From Streptomyces sp. B93 (lineage in GTDB: Bacteria > Actinomycetota > Actinomycetes > Streptomycetales > Streptomycetaceae), in assembly GCF_018070565.1 (NCBI RefSeq), contig NZ_JAGPXL010000005.1:1-64000 (forward strand): DNA of 64,000 nucleotides. The letters run 5' to 3'. Below the pieces are notes generated by a model that was not told where the DNA came from, ran no database searches, and worked only from the letters and a program-made list of their open reading frames with translations. Positions 44,359-52,679 of the stretch are shown piece by piece (position 1 is the stretch's first letter; the number at the start of each line of letters is the position of its first letter). A program made the position numbers and the translations under genes.

Positions 44359-45597
44359 ATGAGCGGCAAGGCGGACCCCCGGCAGGCGGGGGAAGGGACC
44401 ACCTCGAGAACGCGGCTTGACCGGGGGCGCGGAGCGCTCGGCCCCGCGCTGGAGCTGGTGCACACCGGACGGGCACCCACACGGGCCGTCCTCACCGCCG
44501 AACTGGGCGTCACCCGCGCCACGGCGGGCGCCGTCGCCGCCGAACTGGAAGCCCTCGGCCTCATCCGCGTCGACGCCCGGCCCGGCGCCGCCGCCGGTTC
44601 CCAGGGCCGCCCCTCGCACCGCCTCGAGGTCGCCGAGGACGGCCCCGTCGCCCTCGCCGCCCAGGTGCACGCCGACGGCTTCCGCGCCGCCCTGGTCGGC
44701 CTCGGCGGCCGGATCGTCGCGACCGCGCCCGGCTGCGAGACCGTCGACGCCGACCCGGCGAAGGTCCTCGGCTCGGTCGTCGAGGCGGGCGCCGACCTCC
44801 TGCGCCGGACCGGCCGCCGCTGTGTCGGCGCCGGACTCGCCGTGCCCTCCGCGGTCGCCGAACCCGAGGGCCTCGCCCTCAACCCCCTGCACCTCGCCTG
44901 GCCCGCGGGCGCCCCGGTACGGGAGATCTTCGCCGACTGCGTCCGTACGGCGGGCATCACCGGCCCCGCCTTCGCCGCCAACGACGTCAACCTCGCCGCC
45001 CTCGCCGAACACCGGCACGGCGCCGGACGCGGCGCCCGCGACCTGCTGTGCGTGGCCACCGGGCACCGCGGCGTCGGCGGCGCGCTGGTGCTCGACGGCC
45101 GCCTGCACACCGGCAGTTCGGGCCTCGCCCTCGAAGTCGGCCACCTCACCGTCAACCCCGAGGGCCGCCCCTGCCACTGCGGCAGCCGCGGCTGCCTGGA
45201 CGTCGAGGCCGACCCGCTCGCCCTGCTCACCACGGCGGGCCGCGACCCCGGGCCCGAGGTCTCCCTCCTCCAGCAGGCCATCGACCTGCTCCGCCACGAG
45301 TACGCCGACCCCGCCGTCCGCACCGCCGCCGAGGCCCTCATCGACCGCCTCGGCCTGGGCCTCGCCGGGCTGGTCAACATCCTCAACCCGGACCGCATCA
45401 TCCTCGGCGGCCTGCACCGCACCCTCCTCGACACCGACCCCGACCGACTGCGCGCCGTCGTCGCCGACCGCAGCCTGTGGGGCCGCAGCGGCGGCGTCCC
45501 CATCCTGGCCTGCACGCTCGACCACAACAGCCTGGTCGGCGCCGCGGAACTGGCCTGGCAGCCGGTCCTCGACGACCCGCTGACCGCCCTCACCTGA
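44359..45597 (+). CDS. ROK-family transcriptional regulator (NagC/XylR type)
   Basis: 412 residues. N-terminal winged helix (APTRAVLTAELGVTRATAGAVAAELEALGLI, about 36-70), then a ROK fold with the zinc signature EVGHLTVNPEGRPCHCGSRGCLDVEA and NDVNLAALAEHRHG. The HTH makes it a repressor rather than a kinase. ATG 44359. It follows the amino-sugar genes and may respond to the same sugar family, but no operator was identified. Confidence 0.9.
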   Translation: MSGKADPRQAGEGTTSRTRLDRGRGALGPALELVHTGRAPTRAVLTAELGVTRATAGAVAAELEALGLIRVDARPGAAAGSQGRPSHRLEVAEDGPVALAAQVHADGFRAALVGLGGRIVATAPGCETVDADPAKVLGSVVEAGADLLRRTGRRCVGAGLAVPSAVAEPEGLALNPLHLAWPAGAPVREIFADCVRTAGITGPAFAANDVNLAALAEHRHGAGRGARDLLCVATGHRGVGGALVLDGRLHTGSSGLALEVGHLTVNPEGRPCHCGSRGCLDVEADPLALLTTAGRDPGPEVSLLQQAIDLLRHEYADPAVRTAAEALIDRLGLGLAGLVNILNPDRIILGGLHRTLLDTDPDRLRAVVADRSLWGRSGGVPILACTLDHNSLVGAAELAWQPVLDDPLTALT

Positions 45598-45601
45598 CCG
45601 T

Positions 45602-46441
45602 TTAGTCGACCAGCGCCTGGGTGCCGAGGACACCGAGCAGCGCGAGCCGTTCGGCGTCCCCGGTGCCCGGCTCGGCGGTGTAGACCATGATCCGCAGATC
45701 GCTGCCGGACACCGTCAGCACATCGCAGTCCAGCGTGAGCGGGCCCACCTGCGGATGGTCGACCGTTTTCCGGGAGGCGTCGTGCCGCCCCACGGCACCG
45801 GCGTCCCACAGCTCGGCGAACCGGGCGCTGCGGTCCCGCAACTCGGTGATCAGCCGCCGTAGACCGGGATCGTCCGGATACCGTCCGGCGGTCTGCCGCA
45901 GATCGGCCACCAGCGCCGTGTGGAAGGCGTCCCGCTGCTCGGCGGTCTGCCGCACCCGGCCGCCCGCGCCGACGAAGTTGCGCCACACACCGTTGCGCTC
46001 GTGGCCGCGCCAACCGGACGGGTCACCCATCAGCGCCGCGTACAGCGGATTGGCGAGCAGCAGGGTCCACGCCGCGTCGAAGACGGCGACCGGCGTCCCG
46101 GTCAGCCGGTCCAACAGGCGCCGCACGCTCGGCGTGAGGTACGCGGGCACCCGCTCCGGCCCCGGCGGCACCAGCCCGGCCGCCCGGAACAGGAACGCCC
46201 GCTCGTCCACGGCCAGTCTGAGCGCCCGCGCCAGCGCCTCCACGACCTGCGCCGACGGACTGACCGCCCGCCCCTGTTCGAGCCGGGTCACATAGTCGGC
46301 GGAGATCCCGGCCAGCAGCGCCAGTTCCTCGCGCCGCAGCCCGGCCGCCCGCCGCTGCCCGCCCGCGGGAAGCCCGGCCGCCTCCGGCGCCACCCGGTCC
46401 CGCCAGCGCCGTACGGCCCGCCCGAACTCCGAACCAGTCAT
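45602..46441 (-). CDS. XRE-family regulator with MmyB-like ligand-binding domain
   Basis: 279 residues. HTH at about 30-62 (GLRREELALLAGISADYVTRLEQGR), followed by a PAS-like MmyB domain (RVPAYLTPSVRRLLDRLTGTPVAVFDAAWTLLLANPLYAALMG). This architecture is abundant in Streptomyces and is often divergent from a short-chain dehydrogenase, as here. ATG 46441. The inverted repeat at 46472-46496 in the 101-nt intergenic space is a candidate operator. Confidence 0.92.
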   Translation of the reverse strand: MTGSEFGRAVRRWRDRVAPEAAGLPAGGQRRAAGLRREELALLAGISADYVTRLEQGRAVSPSAQVVEALARALRLAVDERAFLFRAAGLVPPGPERVPAYLTPSVRRLLDRLTGTPVAVFDAAWTLLLANPLYAALMGDPSGWRGHERNGVWRNFVGAGGRVRQTAEQRDAFHTALVADLRQTAGRYPDDPGLRRLITELRDRSARFAELWDAGAVGRHDASRKTVDHPQVGPLTLDCDVLTVSGSDLRIMVYTAEPGTGDAERLALLGVLGTQALVD

Positions 46442-46471
46442 GCCCCCAGTCAACACCGGCGCCCGCGAACG

Positions 46472-46496
46472 TTCCTGGTACCGCGAGTCCCAGGAA
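46472..46496. promoter_or_regulatory. Inverted repeat in the XRE/SDR divergent promoter
   Basis: TTCCTGG at 46472-46478 and CCAGGAA at 46490-46496 form perfect 7-bp arms around 11 bp. A further half-like CTCCTGG lies just downstream. It is the best operator candidate for the XRE protein. Confidence 0.5.
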
Positions 46497-46542
46497 GACC
46501 GGACTCCTGGCCGACCGCCCGGAGCCGCCGCACCGTGGACAC

Positions 46543-47253
46543 ATGACGACCACACTGATCACCGGAGCCAACAAGGGCCTCGGCCACGAGACCGCCCGCC
46601 GACTGATCGCCGAGGGACACACCGTCTACATCGGCAGCCGCGACGCGGAACGGGGCCGCAGGGCCTCCGAACGGCTGGGCGCCCGGCCCCTCCTCCTGGA
46701 CGTCACCGACGACGCCTCCGTGGCCGCCGCCGTCAAGACCGTGGAGGCCGAGGCCGGAGCCCTGGACGTCCTGGTCAACAACGCGGGCACCGAGGGCCGA
46801 GGCCCGGGCAACACCGTCATCGGCGCCGCCGACGTCACCGCCGACATGATGCGCACCGTCTTCGACACCAACGTCCTCGGCGTCGTCCGCGTCACCCACG
46901 CCTTCCTGCCCCTGCTGCGGCGCTCCACCGCCCCCGTGGTGGTCAACGTCAGCAGCGGCCTGGCCTCGCTGACCGGCGCCACCACACCGGACACACCCGG
47001 GTACGGCTACCCCGGAGTCGCCTACCCGGCGTCCAAGGCCGCCGTCAACATGATCACCGTGCAGTACGCGAAGGCCTTCCCGACGATGCGGATCAACGCC
47101 GTGGAACCCGGCTACACCGCCACCGACCTCAACGGCCGCACCGGCACCCAGACCGTCGAGGAGGGCGCCGGGATCATCGTCCGCATGGCGCTCACCGCCC
47201 CCGACGGCCCCACCGGCGGCTACTTCTCCGCCGACGGCCCCCTGCCCTGGTAG
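46543..47253 (+). CDS. Short-chain dehydrogenase/reductase
   Basis: 236 residues, classical SDR: cofactor motif TGANKGLG at residue 7, NNAG, the Ser of VNVSSGLASL, and the catalytic YPASK. The Arg of IGSRDAERG after the second strand suggests NADPH preference. The substrate is unknown. It is divergent from the XRE regulator and followed by a strong hairpin terminator. Confidence 0.92.
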   Translation: MTTTLITGANKGLGHETARRLIAEGHTVYIGSRDAERGRRASERLGARPLLLDVTDDASVAAAVKTVEAEAGALDVLVNNAGTEGRGPGNTVIGAADVTADMMRTVFDTNVLGVVRVTHAFLPLLRRSTAPVVVNVSSGLASLTGATTPDTPGYGYPGVAYPASKAAVNMITVQYAKAFPTMRINAVEPGYTATDLNGRTGTQTVEEGAGIIVRMALTAPDGPTGGYFSADGPLPW

Positions 47254-47269
47254 CCGCCCTCCAGACCGG

Positions 47270-47306
47270 CCGGGGAGTACCGGGACGCGCCCCGCGTACT
47301 CCCCGG
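47270..47306 (+). terminator. Hairpin terminator downstream of the SDR gene
   Basis: CCGGGGAGTAC (47270-47280) pairs perfectly with GTACTCCCCGG (47296-47306), with an inner CGGG/CCCG stem. It starts 17 nt after the SDR stop. Confidence 0.85.
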
Positions 47307-47414
47307 GAGGTACCCGCACTGCCGCTGGCCGTACGACGACCCGGCCCCGTCCCGCGAGCCACTGTCGAGACATCACCGAAACACCGTCCGAACCCCCTCG
47401 GGAGATGAGTCGAC

Positions 47415-47696
47415 ATGCAGACCCTGGCACACCTCGGCGACGGCGGGCCGGGCCCGTGGATCCTGCTCTTCCCGCTCCTCTGGGCGGCCGTCATCGTCGG
47501 CGGCATCACCCTGCTGCGCCGCACCGTGTGGCGCGGCCGGAGCGGCCCGTGGCGCCCCGCCGCCGACGACAACTCCCCGCTCACCGTCCTCGGCAACCGC
47601 TTCGCCTCCGGCGAGATCGACGAGGACGAGTACTGGCGGCGACTGTCCGTCCTCGACGAGCAGTTCGGCCGCAAGGGCAAGGGCGGTGCGGCATGA
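47415..47696 (+). CDS. Small membrane protein with SHOCT domain
   Basis: 93 residues: one transmembrane helix (WILLFPLLWAAVIVGGITLL, about 15-34), a basic stretch, then a C-terminal SHOCT motif NSPLTVLGNRFASGEIDEDEYWRRLSVL. SHOCT modules are short oligomerisation-type tails found on many bacterial membrane proteins. Its stop overlaps the start of the ABC ATPase gene (ATGA), so it may modulate that transporter. Confidence 0.85.
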   Translation: MQTLAHLGDGGPGPWILLFPLLWAAVIVGGITLLRRTVWRGRSGPWRPAADDNSPLTVLGNRFASGEIDEDEYWRRLSVLDEQFGRKGKGGAA

Positions 47697-48451
47697 CCGC
47701 CACCGCCCCCGCACAGATCGCCGCCCGGGTCGTCGACGCCGTCAAGGTCTACGGCACCGGCGACACCGCCGTACGGGCCCTGGACGGGGTGAGCGTCGAC
47801 TTCCCGGCCGGACGCTTCACCGCCATCATGGGCCCGTCGGGCTCCGGCAAGTCCACCCTGCTGCACTGCGCCGCCGGTCTCGACACCCTCACCTCCGGCA
47901 CCGCCCACATCGGCGGCACCGAACTGGGCGCCCTCGACGACCGCCGGCTGACCCTGCTGCGCCGTGACCGCGTCGGCTTCGTCTTCCAGGCCTTCAACCT
48001 GGTGCCCACCCTGACCGTCGCCGAGAACATCCGCCTCCCCCTCGACCTCGCGGGCCGAGGCGGCGACACCGAGTGGATCGACGGGCTGATCGACGTGGTC
48101 GGCCTGCGCGACCGCCTCCACCACCGCCCCGCCGAACTCTCCGGCGGCCAGCAGCAACGCGTCGCCGTGGCCCGCGCCTTCGCGGGCCGCCCGGACGTCG
48201 TCTTCGCCGACGAACCCACCGGCAACCTCGACTCCCGCTCCGGCGAGGAGGTCCTCGGCCTGCTCGGCCGCGCGGTGCGCCGGACCGCCCGCACGGTCGT
48301 CATGGTCACCCACGACCCGGTGGCCGCCGCCCACGCCGACGAGGTCGTCTTCCTCGCCGACGGGCGCCTGGTGGACCGTATGGCGGCCCCGACCGCCGAC
48401 AAGGTCCTGGACCGCATGAAGGCCTTCGACGCCCGGGAGGTGCGCTCATGA
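47693..48451 (+). CDS. LolD/MacB-type ABC transporter ATPase
   Basis: 252 residues with Walker A MGPSGSGKST, Q-loop VFQAFNLVPTLTVAENI, signature LSGGQQQRVAVARA, Walker B VVFADEPTGNLDS and H-loop VTHDPVAAAHAD. The EPTGNLDS wording is typical of LolD/FtsE/MacB ATPases that drive FtsX-type mechanotransmission permeases. The ATG overlaps both neighbours' reading frames by four bases, coupling all three genes. Confidence 0.94.
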   Translation: MTATAPAQIAARVVDAVKVYGTGDTAVRALDGVSVDFPAGRFTAIMGPSGSGKSTLLHCAAGLDTLTSGTAHIGGTELGALDDRRLTLLRRDRVGFVFQAFNLVPTLTVAENIRLPLDLAGRGGDTEWIDGLIDVVGLRDRLHHRPAELSGGQQQRVAVARAFAGRPDVVFADEPTGNLDSRSGEEVLGLLGRAVRRTARTVVMVTHDPVAAAHADEVVFLADGRLVDRMAAPTADKVLDRMKAFDAREVRS

Positions 48452-51009
48452 ACGCCTCCCTGCGCCTGAGCGTCTCCGCCCTGCGCGCCCACCGCCGCCG
48501 CTTCGCCGGAACCTTCCTCGCCGTGTTCCTCGGTGTCTCCTTCCTTGCCGGAACCCTGGTGATGGGAGACACCCTGCGCTCCGGCTTCGACAGCATGTTC
48601 GGCAACGCCACCAGCGGCACCGACGCCGTCGTCCGCAGCGCCGACGCCATCACCACACCGGGGGAGAGCCAGGGGGTCCGCGCCCCCGTCGACACCACCC
48701 TCGTACGCACGATCGAAGACGTCCCCGGAGTGGCGTCCGCCGTCCCCAGCATCGAGGGCGCGGGCCAGCTCGTCGGCGCCGACGGCGAACCGATAGGCGG
48801 CCAGGGCCCACCCACCCTCGCGGGCAACTGGATCACCGACCCCGAGCTGAACCCGTACGAACTCGCCGAAGGACGCGCACCCGAACGGTCCGGCGAGGTC
48901 GTCGTCAACCGCGGCGCCGCCGAGCGCGGCGACCTCCACCTCGGCGACACCACCACCCTCCGCACCCCCGACCCCGTCCAGGTCACCGTCGTCGGACTGG
49001 CGACCTTCGGCGGCGAGGACGGCATGGCGCAGGTCACCTACACCGGCATGACCCGCGCGGACGCCGAGAAGTACCTCACCGCCCGCCCCGGCCAGGCCGC
49101 GAGCATCCAGGTGCGTGCCGCCCCCGGCACCGACGGGCGAGAACTGGCCGACGCCCTGACGGCCGTACTGCCCCCGGACGTCGAGGCCATCACCGGTGAG
49201 GAAGCCGCACAGGAGAACACCGACATGATCTCCAGTCAGTTCCTCGGCGTCTTCACCACCTTCCTCCTGGTCTTCTCCGGTGTGGCCCTCCTGGTGGCCA
49301 CCTTCTCCATCCACAACACCTTCGCCATCGTCGTCGCCCAGCGCACCCGCGAGAACGCCCTGCTGCGCGCCCTCGGCGCCTCCCGCCGCCAGATCACCGC
49401 GGCCACCCTCACCGAGGCCGGCACGGTCGCCCTCCTCGCCTCGACCGCCGGCCTCGCGGGCGGCATCGGCATCGCGGCCGGCCTGCAAGCCCTCTTCCCG
49501 GCCATCGGCTTCCCGTTCCCCGAGAGCGAGCTGGTGATCAGTACCCTCTCCCTGTTCCTCCCGCTGGCCGTGGGAGTGCTGGTCTGCCTGGGCTCCGCCC
49601 TCCTCCCCGCCCTGCGCGCCGGACGCACCGCCCCCTTGGCGGCACTGCGCGAGACCGCGGTCGACACCTCCGCCGCCTCCCGCATCCGCGCCGCCACCGG
49701 CACCACCCTGCTCGCGCTCGCACTGACCCTGTCCCTCACGGGCACCCTCCTCTCCCCGTCGGTGTGGCTCGCGGGCACCGGCGCGGCCCTGGCCCTGGCC
49801 GCCTTCGTGGTCCTGGGCCCCGTGGCGGCAACGACAGCCGTACGCCTGCTCGGCGCCCCCCTGGCCCGACTGCGCGGCGTCACGGGCGGCCTGGCCCGCC
49901 GCAACGCCCTGCGCAGCCCCAAACGCACCGCGGCCACGGCCGGGGCGCTCATGATCGGCGTGGCGGTGGTCTCCCTCTTCACCGTCTTCGGCGCCTCCCT
50001 CAAGGCGACCATGGACCAGACGGTGTCCCGCTCCTTCGCGGGCGACGTGGCCGTCAGCACCCCCTCCTTCGGAGCGGGCGGCAGCGGCCTGAGCCCCCGC
50101 CTCGCCGGTGCCATCGCCGAACTGCCCGAGGTGGACACGGCCGTAGGGCTCGGCCGGGGCGTCGCCGAGGTGAACGGCGCGGGCCGCGCCCTGACCGTCA
50201 CCGACCCGACCGCTCTGCAACGCACCTTCGACCTGGGCGAGGTCGACGGCTCCCTGCGCACCCTGGGCCCCGATGGCATCGCCATCACCGCCAAGGAGGC
50301 CGCCCGCCAAGGTCTGACCCTCGGCGACACCACCCGCCTCACCTTCACCGACGGTGACACCCGCACCTTCACCGTCCGCGCGGTCTACGGCCAGTCCGAA
50401 CTGGCGGGCGACTACGTCATCACCCGCGAGGCCTGGGCCCCGCACCGCACCCAGGACGCCGACACCCTCGTCGCCGTCACCTTCGCCGACGGCGTCACCG
50501 CTGCCGACGGCAGGACGGCCGTGGAACAGGTGACCGCCCACTACGGCAACCCCGACGTCCAGACCCGCGACGAGTACGCCCAGTCCTCGGCGGGCGGCAT
50601 CGACATGATGCTCACCCTCGTCTACGCCCTGCTCGCCCTCGCGGTCCTCATCGCCCTCCTGGGCATCGCCAACACCCTGACCCTGGCGGTCCACGAGCGC
50701 ACCCGAGAACTGGGCCTGCTGCGGGCCGTCGGCCAGACCCGCGCCCAACTGCGCGCCATGGTCCGCTGGGAGTCCGTCCTGGTGGCCGCCTTCGGCACCA
50801 CCGGAGGCCTCGCCCTGGGCGCCTTCCTCGGCTGGGTCCTGGTGAGGGCGTCGGACGGCACCAGCGACACCGACTTCGCGTTCGCCCTCCCACCCCTCCA
50901 ACTCACCATCGTCATCCTGGTAGGCCTCACGGCCGGGGCCCTGGCGGGCCTACGCCCAGCGAGCCGGGCAGCCCGCCTGGACGTATTGAGGGCAATAGCA
51001 ACCGAGTAA
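48448..51009 (+). CDS. FtsX/MacB-type ABC transporter permease with two FtsX domains
   Basis: 853 residues. Layout: one N-terminal helix (FAGTFLAVFLGVSFLAGTLVMG), an extracytoplasmic domain to about 265, three helices of FtsX domain 1 (about 268-385), two further hydrophobic segments, a second extracytoplasmic domain (about 530-705), and FtsX domain 2 at the C-terminus ending near LDVLRAIATE. The coupling helices ENALLRALGASRRQI and ELGLLRAVGQTRAQL are both present. Substrate unknown; similar Streptomyces systems extrude antibiotics, peptides or lipids or sense envelope stress. Confidence 0.93.
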   Translation: MNASLRLSVSALRAHRRRFAGTFLAVFLGVSFLAGTLVMGDTLRSGFDSMFGNATSGTDAVVRSADAITTPGESQGVRAPVDTTLVRTIEDVPGVASAVPSIEGAGQLVGADGEPIGGQGPPTLAGNWITDPELNPYELAEGRAPERSGEVVVNRGAAERGDLHLGDTTTLRTPDPVQVTVVGLATFGGEDGMAQVTYTGMTRADAEKYLTARPGQAASIQVRAAPGTDGRELADALTAVLPPDVEAITGEEAAQENTDMISSQFLGVFTTFLLVFSGVALLVATFSIHNTFAIVVAQRTRENALLRALGASRRQITAATLTEAGTVALLASTAGLAGGIGIAAGLQALFPAIGFPFPESELVISTLSLFLPLAVGVLVCLGSALLPALRAGRTAPLAALRETAVDTSAASRIRAATGTTLLALALTLSLTGTLLSPSVWLAGTGAALALAAFVVLGPVAATTAVRLLGAPLARLRGVTGGLARRNALRSPKRTAATAGALMIGVAVVSLFTVFGASLKATMDQTVSRSFAGDVAVSTPSFGAGGSGLSPRLAGAIAELPEVDTAVGLGRGVAEVNGAGRALTVTDPTALQRTFDLGEVDGSLRTLGPDGIAITAKEAARQGLTLGDTTRLTFTDGDTRTFTVRAVYGQSELAGDYVITREAWAPHRTQDADTLVAVTFADGVTAADGRTAVEQVTAHYGNPDVQTRDEYAQSSAGGIDMMLTLVYALLALAVLIALLGIANTLTLAVHERTRELGLLRAVGQTRAQLRAMVRWESVLVAAFGTTGGLALGAFLGWVLVRASDGTSDTDFAFALPPLQLTIVILVGLTAGALAGLRPASRAARLDVLRAIATE

Positions 51010-51106
51010 CCCCACCAGACAGCGCGGGCGAGCAGCCCTCAACCCCCGGCGCGAGCCCACCAACCCCCACTCTCCCCACGCGCCGGCCGCGAGGGAGCCG
51101 AAGGGG

Positions 51107-51219
51107 CGCGCCGGTGTCGAGAGCGATGGGGGTACCTCCCTGCTCGAGCGAAGCCGAGAGCTTGGGAGAGCGCGGAGGCCCGAAGGGCTGAGCACGATCA
51201 CGCTCTCGACACCGGCGCG
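51107..51219. repeat. Long inverted repeat between convergent genes
   Basis: Arms of 19 bp (51107-51125 and 51201-51219, containing GCCGGTGTCGAGAGCG) are perfect inverses 75 bp apart. Imperfect pairing continues outward through GGGGCGC / GCGCCCC. The loop contains the interspersed element at 51128-51168 with its own stem. It lies in the 294-nt gap between the FtsX gene and the convergent ATPase-fold gene and probably ends transcription from both sides. I see no gene in this gap. Confidence 0.85.
51128..51168. repeat. Streptomyces interspersed GGGGGTACCTCCC element
   Basis: GGGGGTACCTCCCTGCTCG followed by AGCGAAGCCGAGAGCTTGGG is a repeat found in many Streptomyces intergenic regions. It folds as CTCCC/GGGAG plus CTCG/CGAG, and here forms the loop of the longer inverted repeat. 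Confidence 0.8.
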
Positions 51220-51303
51220 GGCGCCCCGCAGGCGACCGAGCCAGACATTCGGCACGGCACTGGTCGTGGCGCCTGACGCGGCCCCGGCACAGCAGCCGTC
51301 GCC

Positions 51304-51768
51304 TCACCCGGCCACCCCCGCGGCCTCCACCTCCCCCACCTCAGCGAGCCCCAGCTCAACCCCCGGCGCCCCCGAAACCCCGGTCGGCAACGTGAACCAC
51401 ACCACCTTCCCCGAGGCGTCCCGCCGAGCCCCCCAGCTCTCGCTCATCGCCGCCACCATCGCCAGCCCCCGCCCGCAGGTGGACAGGTCCGGGGCGTCCT
51501 CCACCACGGGAAGGCGGGGGTCGTGGTCGCGTACCGAGACGGTGAGGCGGTCGAGCAGCAGCTCGATCTCCACGGTGCATATTTTGTCGGGCTGGGCATG
51601 CCGGTGGACGTTGGTCAACAGCTCTGTCACACCGAGCGCCGCCCGGTCTATCAGTTGGTCCAGGTGCCAGTAGCGCAACTGCGCAGAAAGGATTCTGCGG
51701 ACCTGGCCGATCCGCGACGGCAGAGCCTGGAGCTCCACCGTGCACTGCCTGCTCGGGTGACTGATCAC
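51304..51768 (-). CDS. RsbW-like ATP-binding protein (anti-sigma/serine kinase fold)
   Basis: 154 residues, start GTG 51768 after GGGGAG. HATPase_c fold: N-box GVTELLTNVHRHA (about residue 45-57), acidic VRDHDPRLPVV and G-box STCGRGLAMVAAMSESWG. It is of the large Streptomyces family of short RsbW-like proteins with an early Cys and a PSRIGQVRRIL helix. Partner sigma or anti-sigma-antagonist is not encoded nearby. Confidence 0.87.
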   Translation of the reverse strand: MISHPSRQCTVELQALPSRIGQVRRILSAQLRYWHLDQLIDRAALGVTELLTNVHRHAQPDKICTVEIELLLDRLTVSVRDHDPRLPVVEDAPDLSTCGRGLAMVAAMSESWGARRDASGKVVWFTLPTGVSGAPGVELGLAEVGEVEAAGVAG

Positions 51769-51974
51769 GGCTGCGACTCCCCGACGTGAGGCCCGGAAGA
51801 ACACTGAGGACGGATCCAGCAGGGTGCTTGATGCCAAACGGCCGCCTGCTGTCGTGGCCGGCGGGCTGGTTCGCAGCGTTATCGCCGGTAAACCCAGAGT
51901 GACGTGGAACCAGCGTGACGCAAGGGGTCCGGCACCGCAACTCGCGCATGACCGCAGGCGTCCCGCGTGCGCGG

Positions 51975-52295
51975 CTATCCGCGTCCCGCCGCCCGCCGTA
52001 CGGCTTCGATGAACCGGCGCGCCGCGGGTGGCCCCGGCTCGCCCGGCGCGGGGTCGCGGTCGCCCAGGGTGAGCAGGTACCGCGTGCCGTTGAGGTCGGC
52101 GAGTGCCCGGTCGTCCGAGGCGAACCACGGCTTCGACGCGCGCACCGCCTGCACCGGCGCGCTGTCGATCTCACTGCCGTAGCTGGTCAGCAACTCCACC
52201 CTGCCGTCGCTGATCCGCACCTGTCCGGCCCGGGTGAGCGAGCGCAGGCCCTTGCCGATCCGCACGCCCATGGCCGTGAACTCCGGCTCCGCCAT
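51975..52295 (-). CDS. Conserved small protein of unknown function
   Basis: 106 residues beginning MAEPEFTAMGVRIGKGLRSL, then VRISDGRVELLTSYGSEIDSAPVQAV and a tail with FIEAVRRAAG. No known motif. Codon use is normal for the region and GGGAG precedes ATG 52295 closely; an in-frame start seven codons earlier is possible. It precedes the ATPase-fold gene on the same strand by about 200 nt. Confidence 0.65.
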   Translation of the reverse strand: MAEPEFTAMGVRIGKGLRSLTRAGQVRISDGRVELLTSYGSEIDSAPVQAVRASKPWFASDDRALADLNGTRYLLTLGDRDPAPGEPGPPAARRFIEAVRRAAGRG

Positions 52296-52679
52296 GCTCT
52301 CCCGCCCCCTCGTCACGCCTTCCGCTCAGCCGCTCCCGCACGGGTAGCGCTCCGCGCCGTCCTGACTCGGTGCAGTCTGCACGCCACCGAAGGTGAATGC
52401 CAGTGCGCAGGACGGCCGACTCCCGTACCACCCGAAGCACTCACGCGAATGCGCCCCCCGTCCGCCCCCTTGAGCTGTCTTGAGTCTTCTGGAGTCTTCT
52501 GGAGTCGTCGCGATTCCGCTTGAGTCGGCGCTGAGTCATCGTCCACGGGGGTGACCCAGGGTGTCCTTTGAGGCGCCCAAAGATGCGTTTATGCAGGTGA
52601 GAAGCGTGCGCCGGATGCATATCATCGGGGTACCGGCCGCGCGACGCGCCGTCGGCGCGCAGCCCCGAGGAGCCTTGCC
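52296..52679. other. Non-coding divergent promoter region
   Basis: 384 nt between the small protein gene and the divergent PLP-enzyme gene; no convincing gene. It holds a short tandem run of GAGTCTTCTG (52482-52491, 52492-52501, then a partial copy) and the palindrome at 52566-52582. It is less GC-rich than its surroundings near 52570-52630. Confidence 0.6.
52566..52582. promoter_or_regulatory. Palindrome upstream of the PLP-enzyme gene
   Basis: CTTTGAGGCGCCCAAAG has 5-bp perfect arms CTTTG/CAAAG and a near-symmetric GGCGCC centre. It lies 97 nt upstream of the GTG start at 52680 and is a candidate operator. Confidence 0.45.
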
